64,000 nucleotides of DNA from CAYVVT01 sp964454335 (GTDB lineage Bacteria > Fidelibacterota > UBA8477 > JABMPR01). The notes under the pieces were generated by a model. It made no database searches, was not told the origin of the DNA, and saw nothing but the letters and a program-made list of their open reading frames with translations. The stretch lies in the NCBI GenBank assembly GCA_964454335.1, contig CAYVVT010000006.1, positions 115,916 through 179,915 on the forward strand, written 5' to 3'. A program made the translations under genes and the position numbers. Positions 36,366 to 45,294 of the stretch are shown here, piece by piece. Numbering within the stretch: the stretch's first letter is position 1; every line of letters starts with the position of its first letter.

Positions 36366-37310
36366 TTAATATATCTCGTTGGTCAGGCAATGAACCGAAC
36401 CACCGGCATAGCGAAAGCTGGTAAGGGGTGCCACGAAACGGCAGATACCCATCTCTTCCAGGCGTCTCTCTACGCCTGAGGTTTGGAAATGGCTGCTGTT
36501 CACCATGATCCCGGGAGCGATGAGGGCATTGATGGCGTAATCACCGAGAACATCCTGACTTCCCGAGGAATCGATGGGCTCGACCTCGATGATATCTACA
36601 TTGAGTTTACGGAGCTGATCCAGTGAATCCTCGGCTATCATTCCGGTGGTGATGATGAGCGCGGATAGCACATTCTCACGATCTACCACAGGTGTAAAGA
36701 CTGTGTCGAGATGATATCCTTCGGATTCCATGAGGATGTAATGGTCGGGTTTGATGATCTGTCGTACAAAATCATGCCCTTCCTTGTTAGAGCGGGACAG
36801 ACCACCGAAATAGAAGCTGCCAACTCCCGTTTCGATGTAATTGATGTCTCCGCCTTCAAGATGGGCACCCTCAGGTAGAGTGATCACTGTTTTATCGAAC
36901 TTCCTCTGAATAAGGCTCGTGTGATGTTCACCCTCCACTACCCGGTCCGGAACGCTGAATCGGCTCTTGATCCAGATGCCATGGAACATGATGCCTGCAT
37001 CTCGAATGAAGACGGCATCGTGGAACAGGCTGTCCGGGCGGTTCAACTCTTCGGGAAAGGGCACAATGTGCAGATGGAAACCGGCTGTGAGCAGCATATG
37101 GATGAAATTCAGCCATTCCTGTCGTAGAAGGATCTGATCGGGGATAATGCCCTGTTCATGAGCATATAGAGTCGCATAGTTCATACTGGCCTCCGTCTCT
37201 CCCTGATGGACGGGATAGCCATTGTGCCACATCCCAGGTACTTCCGGTGTTACCGCCGGTAGTCCCAGCAGGATAATCTCACGGTTGTGGGCTGGTGGAC
37301 AAAGTTTCAT
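36366..37310 (-). CDS. Amidinotransferase-superfamily hydrolase (DDAH/arginine-deiminase-like)
   Basis: A 314-residue guanidino-modifying enzyme fold. Visible catalytic elements: DAVFIRDAG (Asp), LEGGD near residue 153 (Glu/Asp), HLDTVF (His) and a C-terminal cysteine in GGSVHCLTNEIY. These match the Cys-His-Glu/Asp arrangement of dimethylargininase, arginine deiminase and related amidinohydrolases. The substrate is not certain (arginine, methylarginine or another guanidine). The ATG overlaps the lpdA stop as ATGA, so the gene is translationally coupled to the pyruvate dehydrogenase operon, an unusual partner. Confidence 0.8.
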   Translation of the reverse strand: MKLCPPAHNREIILLGLPAVTPEVPGMWHNGYPVHQGETEASMNYATLYAHEQGIIPDQILLRQEWLNFIHMLLTAGFHLHIVPFPEELNRPDSLFHDAVFIRDAGIMFHGIWIKSRFSVPDRVVEGEHHTSLIQRKFDKTVITLPEGAHLEGGDINYIETGVGSFYFGGLSRSNKEGHDFVRQIIKPDHYILMESEGYHLDTVFTPVVDRENVLSALIITTGMIAEDSLDQLRKLNVDIIEVEPIDSSGSQDVLGDYAINALIAPGIMVNSSHFQTSGVERRLEEMGICRFVAPLTSFRYAGGSVHCLTNEIY

Positions 37311-38722
37311 TTCTTTTGTGGAACATAGATATCTGTGACTGTACCTGCTACGATCTCAGCGGAATTGCCTACGCTTTCAGATAGACTTGGGTGTGGATGA
37401 ATGCTCAGAGCGATGTCCTCCGCATCAGCGCCCATCTCGATGGCCAGAACAGCTTCAGCGATGAGATCACCTGCGTTGATCCCCACGATACCAACACCCA
37501 GTATCCGTTTGCTCTCTTTGTCGAACAGGGTTTTCGTGAAGCCTTCGGTGCGACCCAGGGCAAGAGCTCTGCCACTGGCGGACCAGGGGAAAATACCCTT
37601 TTCGTACTCAATACCACGTTCCTGGGCCTGGAGCTCCGTCAGTCCGGCCCAGGCGATCTCAGGATCGGTGAAGATCACCGCAGGGATGGCACGGGCATCA
37701 AAGGCCGCCGGTTCGCCGGCAATGACCTCTGCTGCAACCTTGCCTTCATGTGTGGCTTTGTGTGCCAGCATGGGATCTCCCACGATATCGCCAATGGCAT
37801 AGATATTTTTGATCGAGGTCTGTTGCTTCTCATTCACCTTGATAAATCCACGATTATCGATATCGATCCCCAGTGTATCGAATCCACTGCCTTCTGAATT
37901 GGGTTTCCGTCCTACCGAGACCAGGACCTTATCGACTTTCAGATCAGAAATTCCCTCTTTGCTTTCAAGATTTACCTTCAAACCTGATTTCATCGCTGTG
38001 ATACTGGTAACCTTGGTACCCAGGTGTATGGCTTCAAATCGTTTGCCCAGGATCTTGGCCAGTGGCTTGACCAGATCTGGATCAGCCCCCGGTAATAGAC
38101 CATCCATGAACTCCACCACGGTGACCTTGGATCCAAGGGCTTCATAGATGGTGCCCATTTCCAGGCCGATATAACCCCCACCGATCACCAGGAGATGATC
38201 CGGCACATCGCTCAGTTCAAGAGCGGCAGTTGAATCCATGATGCGATCGTCCTCGGGGAGATCAGGTATCATGGCGGGTCTGGATCCAACGGCTATTATG
38301 GCATCTGTAAAATTGACCTCGATTTCCCCATCCCCAATTTCAACACTTAGAGTATTCGTGGATGTGAATGCACCAACACCTTGTATGACAGTGACTTTCC
38401 TCACTGTTGCCAATTGCTGGATCCCCTTGGTCAGGCGACCGACAACACGCGTGTCCTTCCATTTGCGCACCGCATCCAGGTCCCATTCAGGCTCCTGGAA
38501 TTTAAGACCAAATCCGGCCACTTCTTCACTCTCGGTCTTTACTCTGGCAAGATGGAGCAGGGCTTTTGACGGAATGCAGCCACGGTTCAGACAGACACCA
38601 CCCAATTCTGCATCTTTCTCGATCAAAGCAACTGATTTACCCAGATCTGCAGCCCGGAAGGCTGCAGCATATCCACCGGGACCGGCTCCCAGTACAACCA
38701 CGTCAACTTTCAGATTATCCAT
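37307..38722 (-). CDS. lpdA: Dihydrolipoyl dehydrogenase (E3)
   Basis: A 471-residue FAD-dependent disulfide oxidoreductase that reoxidises dihydrolipoyl groups of the E2 core with NAD+. It has the FAD GxGxxG (VVLGAGPGGYAAAFRA), redox disulfide GGVCLNRGCIPSK, NAD site VIGGGYIGLEMG, the second FAD block IYAIGDIVGDPMLAHKA and the catalytic His-Glu (HPHPSLSE). GGAGAG lies close before the ATG. It is the third gene of aceE-aceF-lpdA, 13 bp after aceF, so it most likely serves pyruvate dehydrogenase. Confidence 0.96.
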   Translation of the reverse strand: MDNLKVDVVVLGAGPGGYAAAFRAADLGKSVALIEKDAELGGVCLNRGCIPSKALLHLARVKTESEEVAGFGLKFQEPEWDLDAVRKWKDTRVVGRLTKGIQQLATVRKVTVIQGVGAFTSTNTLSVEIGDGEIEVNFTDAIIAVGSRPAMIPDLPEDDRIMDSTAALELSDVPDHLLVIGGGYIGLEMGTIYEALGSKVTVVEFMDGLLPGADPDLVKPLAKILGKRFEAIHLGTKVTSITAMKSGLKVNLESKEGISDLKVDKVLVSVGRKPNSEGSGFDTLGIDIDNRGFIKVNEKQQTSIKNIYAIGDIVGDPMLAHKATHEGKVAAEVIAGEPAAFDARAIPAVIFTDPEIAWAGLTELQAQERGIEYEKGIFPWSASGRALALGRTEGFTKTLFDKESKRILGVGIVGINAGDLIAEAVLAIEMGADAEDIALSIHPHPSLSESVGNSAEIVAGTVTDIYVPQKK

Positions 38723-38735
38723 TAACTCTCCGGGA

Positions 38736-40031
38736 TTAAAGCAACAGGTGCCGAATGTCAGTCAATTGCTGACTGAGAAACCTGGTAAAGCGTGCCGCAG
38801 CGGCACCGTCAATGACCCTATGGTCGTAGGAAAGTGAAAATGGCAGAACGAGTCGGGGTTGGAACTCTTCCCCATTCCACACCGGACGCATTTCCGTACG
38901 CGAAACGCCCAGTATCGCAACCTGGGGTGGATTCACTATGGGCGAGAATCCTGTACCGCTGATCCCGCCCAGACTTGAGATGGAGAAGCTGGCTCCCATG
39001 AGTTCAGCCGGCAGGATCTTCTTGTCCCTGGTGCGTTGGCTGACGTCAACCAGCTCTACAGCGAGCTCAATGAGACTCTTCTGGTCCACATCCCGTATCA
39101 CAGGGACGACGAGTCCGTTGGGGGTGTCCACGGCGATTCCCTGGTGAATGTATTTCTTCAGGATCAGATTTTCGGCGCGACTGTCCAGGGAGCTGTTGAA
39201 ATCGGGGAATGACTGCAGGGCCCTGGCGCTGGCCTTCATGATGAAAGGCAGGATGGAGAGCTTGCCTCCCTGCTGTTCTGCCGTTTGCCGATTTTGCTTC
39301 CTGAATTCTTCCAACTCGGTGATATCGGCCGTATCATACTGAGTAACATGGGGGATCGTCCGCCAGGCATTCTGCAGGTTCTGGGAGGAAGCCTTGCGGA
39401 TCTTATTCAGGGACACGCTTTCAACCTCACCCCACTGGGAGAAATCGATCTCAGGCTGAACAGGTACAGAATCAGTTGACATCGGAGGTGCCTGCATTCG
39501 GGCTTTTATAAAGGCCTGCACATCCTCCTTGATGATCCGGCCCTTGGCGCCCGTCCCTGAGACCTCACTGATTTCCGCCCCCAGTTCCCGGGCAAAACGC
39601 CTGACACTGGGACTTGCCAGGACAGTCTGAGTCGTTTTCGGTGGAGCGGGTACAGCAGGAGGTGGTTCCGGGACATCTTCCTCAGCTATCGGCGTCAGGA
39701 CAGGTTCTGGTTCTGATTCGGACTCAACCGCTGGGTCAGCTGCGGGCTCCGCTTGCGTTGCATCCTCCGCAGGTTCCGCTTCTTCAGCCTGATCAGCCAT
39801 CTCGATGCGGGCAATGACATCCTGAGCTTTCACTTGTCCCCCGGCCTCCACCAGGACCTCTTTTACGGTTCCCGGTCTTTCCGCGGGGATCTCCATGGAA
39901 GCCTTCTCAGTTTCCAGTACGACGAGAACATCATCCACGTTCACATGATCGCCGGGTTTGATGTGCACTTCACCAACATCGACGGCGTCGATGCCTTCCC
40001 CCAGGTCCGGTATCACAATATCCTTCAGCAC
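38736..40031 (-). CDS. aceF: Pyruvate dehydrogenase E2 (dihydrolipoyl acetyltransferase)
   Basis: A 431-residue E2 core subunit. A single lipoyl domain covers ~1-80 (LVVLETEKASMEIPAE, lipoylated Lys), then an acidic, Pro/Glu/Ala-rich linker (~80-135), a peripheral-subunit-binding domain (SPSVRRFARELGAEI, GTGAKGRIIKEDV; ~145-185) and the catalytic domain with DHRVIDGAAAARF (HxxxD) near 400. The GTG start at 40031 has AAAGGA ~8 nt upstream. One lipoyl domain rather than the three of E. coli. Lies 29 bp after aceE. Confidence 0.95.
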   Translation of the reverse strand: MLKDIVIPDLGEGIDAVDVGEVHIKPGDHVNVDDVLVVLETEKASMEIPAERPGTVKEVLVEAGGQVKAQDVIARIEMADQAEEAEPAEDATQAEPAADPAVESESEPEPVLTPIAEEDVPEPPPAVPAPPKTTQTVLASPSVRRFARELGAEISEVSGTGAKGRIIKEDVQAFIKARMQAPPMSTDSVPVQPEIDFSQWGEVESVSLNKIRKASSQNLQNAWRTIPHVTQYDTADITELEEFRKQNRQTAEQQGGKLSILPFIMKASARALQSFPDFNSSLDSRAENLILKKYIHQGIAVDTPNGLVVPVIRDVDQKSLIELAVELVDVSQRTRDKKILPAELMGASFSISSLGGISGTGFSPIVNPPQVAILGVSRTEMRPVWNGEEFQPRLVLPFSLSYDHRVIDGAAAARFTRFLSQQLTDIRHLLL

Positions 40032-40060
40032 ACCTCGATCCTTTCCCTTCCTCTCAGACT

Positions 40061-42733
40061 CTACAATGTCGCGGGATTCGGTGTATCAGCATCGATCCCG
40101 TATTTCTCGATGGCCTTTCTGGCGACCTTCCCTTCGATGACACCCAATTTAGAAAGTTGGAACAGAGCTGCTACCACAATAGAGTAGCGGTCGACCTCAA
40201 AGAATTCCCTCAGCTTGAACCTGGTCTCACTGCGGCCGAAACCATCGGTGCCCAGCGCCATAAAGGGCTTCTCAATGAATACGGCGATCTGTTCGGCCAC
40301 CAACTTCACATAATCTGATGTTGCCACCACAGGGCCATCCTGGTTCTCAAGAAGTTCACAGGCGTAGGCCTTGCGCCGCTCCTGGTCAGGATGCAGCCGG
40401 TTCCAGCGTTGAGCATCCTGAGCGTCACGCCGGAGCTCAGAATAACTTGTGACGGACCAGATATCTGCTGTGACCGACCAGTCTGACCGGAGTAACATGG
40501 CAGCTGCCTGTACTTCTGCCAGGATCGCTCCGCTGCCCAGCAACTGGACATGCATCTTATCTTTGGGATCCCCGGTGGAATCAACCATGTACATCCCCCG
40601 GATCACACCTTCTTCGCAGCCTGCGGGCATGGCTGGATGGACGTAGGGTTCATTCTCGATGGTGATATAGTAGAACTCATCCCTCTGTTCTTCCACCATG
40701 CGCTTGATCCCATGCTGGACGATGATGGCTAATTCATAAGCATAAGCTGGATCGTAAGCATGCAGGTTAGGAATGGCTGTGGCTGCCAGCAGACTGTGGC
40801 CATCCTGGTGCTGCAGACCTTCCCCGGCCAGGGTAGTACGTCCAGCAGTCGCACCCATGAGGAAGCCCCTGGCTCTCAGATCCCCGGCGGCCCAGAACAG
40901 GTCACCAACCCGCTGAAACCCAAACATTGAGTAATAGGTGTAGAAAGGTATCATGTTCACGCCATGGTTGCTGTAAGCTGTCGCGGCAGCGATCCAGGAG
41001 CTGGCAGAGCCTGCCTCTGTTATCCCTTCTTCCAGGATCTGTCCCTTGATGTCCTCCCGGTAATACAGGTACTGATCCGAGTCAACAGGATCATACAGCT
41101 GGCCCACGCTGGAATAGATCCCCAGGCTGCGGAACAATGCTTCCATACCGAAGGTGCGCGCTTCATCCGGGATGATGGGAACGATGTGCTTACCGATACT
41201 TTTGTCCTTGGTCAGGGCTGATAGGAGCTTTACAAAGGCCATCGTCGTGGATTGCTTCCTGTCACCACTGCCCTCGGTAAGAGTTGAAAGGCTTTCCAGT
41301 CCTGGAGCCGTCAGCGCCGCCGCATCTGAATTGCGAGCCGGAATTGGACCGCCCAGTTCCTCACGTCTTGCCTGGAGGTATTTGCGTTCCTCGCTGTCTG
41401 CATCGGGTCGATAGAATGGCGCTTCGGCCACATCATCATCCGAGATGGGTATCCCGAATCGGGAACGGAAAGCCTTGAGCTCCTCCTCATTCAATTTCTT
41501 CTGTGAATGGGTAATATTCTTGCCTTCACCTGCTTCTCCCATCCCGTAGCCCTTCACTGTACTCGCAAGGATGACGGTGGGCTGGCCTGTGTGAGCAACT
41601 GCTTCTGCATAGGCTGCATAGACCTTGGCAGGATCGTGGCCCCCGCGTTTCAATTTCGTGAGATCCTCGTCACTGAGGTGCGCAACGAGCTCAAGCAGTT
41701 CCGGATGCTTACCAAAGAAATGCTCTCTGATGTAGGCACCACCTTCAACGACGTACTTGAGGATATCCCCGTCGACGATCTCTTCCATCCGTTTCACCAG
41801 CAGTCCGCTCTTGTCCGCGGCCAGTAACTCGTCCCATTCAGAACCCCAGACCACTTTGATGACATTCCAGCCTGCGCCCCTGAATGCACCCTCAAGCTCC
41901 TGTATGATCTTGCTGTTGCCCCGAACAGGTCCGTCCAGGCGCTGCTTGTTGCAGTTGATGACAAAGATGAGATTGTCGAGCTTCTCCCGGGATGCCAGGG
42001 TGATAGCGCCCAGGGATTCCGGTTCGTCCATCTCTCCATCTCCCAGAAAGGCCCAGATCTTACGATCAGTGACGGGAACCAGTTCACGATGCTCCATATA
42101 ACGCATGAAACGAGCCTGGTAAATGGCCTGCAGGGGTCCAAGACCCATGGAGACGGTAGGAAACTGCCAGAAATCAGGCATCAGCCAGGGATGTGGATAG
42201 GACGAGAGGCCCCCGTCCTCTGCAAGTTCCTCCCTGAAATGATGCAGTTTATCCGCCGGGATCCGACCTTCGAGGTAGGCACGGGCATACATACCAGGTG
42301 AAGCGTGCCCCTGAAAATAGATCAGATCACCGCCTGATTCGTCCCCGGCACCGCGAAAGAAATGATTGAAGCCCACCTCATAGAGGGTTGCCGCGGATGC
42401 AAATGTTGAGATATGGCCGCCAATACCTTCGTTCTTGCGGTTTGCCCGGACGACCATCGCCATTGCATTCCAGCGGATGATCGATTTTATCCGACGTTCC
42501 AGTTCCCTGTCCCCGGGGAAAGGTGTCTGCTGTGAGACCGGAATGGTGTTGAGATAGGATGTGTTGGGACTGTAGGGCAGCCTGACTCCGTGTCGGCGGG
42601 CGTAGTCGATCAACTCGTTGACCAGGAAATAAGCCCGATCCACGCCACTCTCCTCAAAGACGGCTGAAATAGACTCGATCCAGTCCTGGGTTTCCTGGGG
42701 ATCGCTGTCCCTGGTGATATTTACACTTGCCAA
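40061..42733 (-). CDS. aceE: Pyruvate dehydrogenase E1, homodimeric type
   Basis: An 890-residue ThDP-dependent E1 that decarboxylates pyruvate and reductively acetylates E2. The N-terminal region has GGHISTFASAATLYEVGFNHFF-type sequence; the ThDP motif is GDGEMDEPES ... VINCNKQRLDGPVRG. RGFLMGATAGRTTLAGEGLQHQDGHS marks the transketolase-like central domain, and YVKLVAEQIAVFIEKP lies near the C-terminus. The TTG start at 42733 follows AGAGGT. First gene of the pyruvate dehydrogenase operon. AceE of this kind goes with oxidative or mixed metabolism rather than strict ferredoxin-based pyruvate oxidation. Confidence 0.96.
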   Translation of the reverse strand: MASVNITRDSDPQETQDWIESISAVFEESGVDRAYFLVNELIDYARRHGVRLPYSPNTSYLNTIPVSQQTPFPGDRELERRIKSIIRWNAMAMVVRANRKNEGIGGHISTFASAATLYEVGFNHFFRGAGDESGGDLIYFQGHASPGMYARAYLEGRIPADKLHHFREELAEDGGLSSYPHPWLMPDFWQFPTVSMGLGPLQAIYQARFMRYMEHRELVPVTDRKIWAFLGDGEMDEPESLGAITLASREKLDNLIFVINCNKQRLDGPVRGNSKIIQELEGAFRGAGWNVIKVVWGSEWDELLAADKSGLLVKRMEEIVDGDILKYVVEGGAYIREHFFGKHPELLELVAHLSDEDLTKLKRGGHDPAKVYAAYAEAVAHTGQPTVILASTVKGYGMGEAGEGKNITHSQKKLNEEELKAFRSRFGIPISDDDVAEAPFYRPDADSEERKYLQARREELGGPIPARNSDAAALTAPGLESLSTLTEGSGDRKQSTTMAFVKLLSALTKDKSIGKHIVPIIPDEARTFGMEALFRSLGIYSSVGQLYDPVDSDQYLYYREDIKGQILEEGITEAGSASSWIAAATAYSNHGVNMIPFYTYYSMFGFQRVGDLFWAAGDLRARGFLMGATAGRTTLAGEGLQHQDGHSLLAATAIPNLHAYDPAYAYELAIIVQHGIKRMVEEQRDEFYYITIENEPYVHPAMPAGCEEGVIRGMYMVDSTGDPKDKMHVQLLGSGAILAEVQAAAMLLRSDWSVTADIWSVTSYSELRRDAQDAQRWNRLHPDQERRKAYACELLENQDGPVVATSDYVKLVAEQIAVFIEKPFMALGTDGFGRSETRFKLREFFEVDRYSIVVAALFQLSKLGVIEGKVARKAIEKYGIDADTPNPATL

Positions 42734-43097
42734 ATTAAACCTCTGGTTCTAAACCTTTTTCCATAATCAAAGCGTATGTTTTAAAAGCGTAACTCATAAA
42801 ATTGTGACTATAATAGTATCATTTGGAGCGGATACAAGTCCTTAGTCCTCCCAAGCCCTTTCCCAGTTTGCATCGACGGATGTTCGGGATCTCAACATCA
42901 GGCGCGTAAGTTAAGCGGTAGTATGGTGCATCGAAGATCGAAAAGTAAAACGTTCCAGCGAGGGACGGTCTCATTTCCACACAAATTCTCACGGTTGGGC
43001 ACCCTTCTTGGAGGGACATCTGAATCCTTGCGAGAATTTTTTTTCAGGGCAAGCTTTCGGTTGTGCCGGGTATCCATATCTTATTAATTATGCGCCT
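42734..43097. other. 364-bp divergent intergenic region, possible RNA or leader
   Basis: Lies between aceE (minus) and the UVR-motif gene (plus). On the plus strand a consensus TATAAT is at 42809-42814 without a good -35. Sequences near 42842-42854 can pair with 42997-43016 (CCAA/TTGG and GCCC/GGGC blocks). AAATTCTC (42983-42990) pairs with GAGAATTT (43032-43039), directly followed by a T run to 43044. GATGTT/AACATC makes an inner hairpin. This could be a small RNA or an attenuating leader. No known RNA family was recognised, and the only frames across it look like chance. Confidence 0.35.
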
Positions 43098-43838
43098 ATG
43101 GATTTGACCAAACTACTACGCGACTGGGCCTTCGACCCGCTTAACCTCACTGCCCGACGAATTGTCGGTGATGACGGTAAGACCAAGGTCCAACTGCGAA
43201 TCGATCTGGGCGTCATGCAGATGGAATACAATGACCGACCAGATGGATACCGCCCGCATGGCTTCCCTACTGCTCTGGATTATTATCAGTCGAAGAGAGA
43301 GCTGGAGACGGAATTCAGTCTCAACAGCGAAATGGTCTTTGAGCTGCGCCAGGAGGCCATTCAGTATTATCACAGATATCTGAGCCTTCATCAGTTGAAG
43401 GATTACAGGGCGGTCATTCGTGATACCAGGCACAATCTAGATATCATAAAATTCATCTCCAAACATGCTTCGGATACTGAGAATATCATGGTCCAGCAGC
43501 ATCGCCCCCATGTCATGATGATGAACATAACTGCCAAGGTCATGGAGAAAATTCACCAGGATGAGAACGATGAGGCGATGAGCATCCTGCGAATAGGTAT
43601 CCAGCAGATCAAGAAAGTCTATAAGACAGTCCTGGACATAGATCAGCCCGAACTGGCCCCTGAAGTGTATCAACTAAAGGAACTCCAGCACCGCATCACC
43701 GATGATGGTGTTCCCTCAGAGATCGCACCACAGGATAAGTTGGAGTTCGAGTTGCAGATGGCTTTGCTATCAGAGAATTATGAGCGTGCTGCAGCCTTGA
43801 GGGACCAGATCAGCAAATATTCTCAATCCGCTGATTGA
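43098..43838 (+). CDS. UvrB/UvrC-motif protein of unknown function
   Basis: A 246-residue protein. The frame opens 30 codons earlier, but the conserved part begins at the ATG at 43098 (MDLTKLLRDWAFDPLNL); the ribosome-binding site is poor. It continues VQLRIDLGVMQMEYNDRPDG and YRPHGFPTALDYYQ, a block found in uncharacterised UVR-motif proteins. The C-terminus carries a UVR helical hairpin (EFELQMALLSENYERAAALRDQI), the motif by which UvrB and UvrC bind each other and which also occurs in protein-quality-control factors such as McsA. No nuclease or helicase motif. Role unknown; its neighbours give no clear hint. Confidence 0.75.
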   Translation: MDLTKLLRDWAFDPLNLTARRIVGDDGKTKVQLRIDLGVMQMEYNDRPDGYRPHGFPTALDYYQSKRELETEFSLNSEMVFELRQEAIQYYHRYLSLHQLKDYRAVIRDTRHNLDIIKFISKHASDTENIMVQQHRPHVMMMNITAKVMEKIHQDENDEAMSILRIGIQQIKKVYKTVLDIDQPELAPEVYQLKELQHRITDDGVPSEIAPQDKLEFELQMALLSENYERAAALRDQISKYSQSAD

Positions 43839-43896
43839 CAGCGGCTTACCACTCACACTAAAACTGGTTTATCAGGATTTGGAAGCGGATCTGGTC

Positions 43897-45147
43897 CTAT
43901 TCCGGTAGGATCAATGACCTGTAGGTCGCCATATTGATGATAGGGGGTTTGAACAGGTCCTGGAGAACCATGCCCACTGCCCCCAGTGTCCCGGCTCGAT
44001 TCTTCAGGGCTCCAGCCTTGATCTGTACATGCTCCACCGGTACGGAAAGAACGTCCTGTTCGGCTCGGTCGATGGCCTTCTCGAGTACGAAAGGACTTTT
44101 ATCGATCACCGGACCGCCGAGTATGATCAATTCAGGATTGAAAAGGTTGATCACACCGATGAGCAGCACTCCCAGCAGGGATCCATACTCCTCCAGCGCA
44201 TTCCGGGCCAGGCTATCTCCCTTCCCTGCAGCATTGGCGATGTTGGTCAAGGACAGGTCATCCTGTGACAGCCTGGAGTCCTCACCATTGTTTGTCAACT
44301 GGCGCAGCACTGCCTCTTCCAGATGCCGGCTGGTGAGGATCTCACCAAATCGCCGCTGATCCTGGTAGAGGATGGGATATTTGCCTTTGTTGATCCCCAG
44401 GGCCGAGATCTCATTGTAGCCCAATTCGCCTGCAGAAGCGGTCATACCACGATAGATGTCCCCATTGATGACAATACCTGCACCGATGCCCTCGCCCAGC
44501 CACACGTAGATCACATTATCGGCATCCTGTCCAGCGCCCCAGTGGAATTCCCCCAGGGTGATGGCTTTTACATCATTCTCGATGTAAATGGTAGAATCCA
44601 GGGCTTCTTCCAGAAAGCTTCGTATGGGAAATCCAACCCATGAGATGAGGGAATGACTGTTCAACAGACAACCGTTCTCATAGTCAATGAGTCCGGGTAG
44701 CGCAACGCCGACACCAAGGATCGCTCGTCTTTTAGCCGGGTCTGAAATCAGACGCTCGATAGTGCGTACGATCCGGTTCAGGATCTGTTTTGGATCTGAA
44801 TTATCGCTATAAGTCACTGATTTCTGCGCGATGGCCTCAGCATTCATGTTGGTCACGAGGACGTTGGCATGGTGGAGATGGATCTCCACACCAATGGCAT
44901 ACCAGGCATCAGCATTGAACTGCAACAAGACTGGCCGACGACCACCCTGCTCGGTGGATTTACCCTTCCCGATCTCGAAGAGGATCTCTGTTTCCAGCAA
45001 CCGCTTGACGATCCCACCGATGATGACCTTCGATACACCCATTCGTCGTGCAATATCAGATCGTGAGATCGGTCCCTCGTCACGGATAATGCGTAAAACT
45101 GAAATCTCGTTAATCTGTCGAACAAAGTGGAAATTCGACTTTTTCAT
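43897..45147 (-). CDS. ROK-family transcriptional regulator (NagC/XylR-like)
   Basis: A 416-residue regulator. An N-terminal winged HTH covers ~10-75 (ISRSDIARRMGVSKVIIGGI), followed by an ROK sugar-kinase-like domain (YAIGVEIHLHHANVLV, VGVALPGLID, IENDVKAITLGEFHWG, GEGIGAGIVINGDIYRG, SAGELGY). The Cys-rich zinc motif common in ROK proteins is missing, and the HTH points to repressor rather than kinase function. It is divergent from the GlmU-like gene 147 bp away and probably controls it and the GH3 gene in response to an amino sugar; that is an inference from context. Confidence 0.9.
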   Translation of the reverse strand: MKKSNFHFVRQINEISVLRIIRDEGPISRSDIARRMGVSKVIIGGIVKRLLETEILFEIGKGKSTEQGGRRPVLLQFNADAWYAIGVEIHLHHANVLVTNMNAEAIAQKSVTYSDNSDPKQILNRIVRTIERLISDPAKRRAILGVGVALPGLIDYENGCLLNSHSLISWVGFPIRSFLEEALDSTIYIENDVKAITLGEFHWGAGQDADNVIYVWLGEGIGAGIVINGDIYRGMTASAGELGYNEISALGINKGKYPILYQDQRRFGEILTSRHLEEAVLRQLTNNGEDSRLSQDDLSLTNIANAAGKGDSLARNALEEYGSLLGVLLIGVINLFNPELIILGGPVIDKSPFVLEKAIDRAEQDVLSVPVEHVQIKAGALKNRAGTLGAVGMVLQDLFKPPIINMATYRSLILPE

Positions 45148-45294
45148 AGAAGACCTGCTTTTTGTTTGAAAACCTGGAGTAAGTTAGGATTTTTAATTTA
45201 CTAATTCCATAGCTTTGTATCTTTACATCAACAAACCGCACGCTTAGATTAATTCTCACCAACATCGTGAAAATCAGCTTTGAAAGGTCGCCGG
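45148..45294. promoter_or_regulatory. Divergent control region between ROK regulator and GlmU-like gene
   Basis: 147 bp, AT-rich in the middle. It contains TTTGTTTGAAAA near 45160 and an oppositely oriented CAACAAAC near 45228. These half-sites resemble those of the palindrome at 1653-1669 and published XylR/ROK operators. A likely place for ROK autoregulation; no perfect palindrome is present. Confidence 0.35.

Noticed and set aside
42825..42960. 5S rRNA-like strings (AGATCCCGAAC, then CTGGGAAAGGGCTTGGGAGG) on the minus strand
   Set aside because: The order recalls 5S rRNA, but the loop region between the two strings is about 20 nt too short, the two ends do not pair into helix I, and no 16S/23S genes are near. 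Treated as coincidence.
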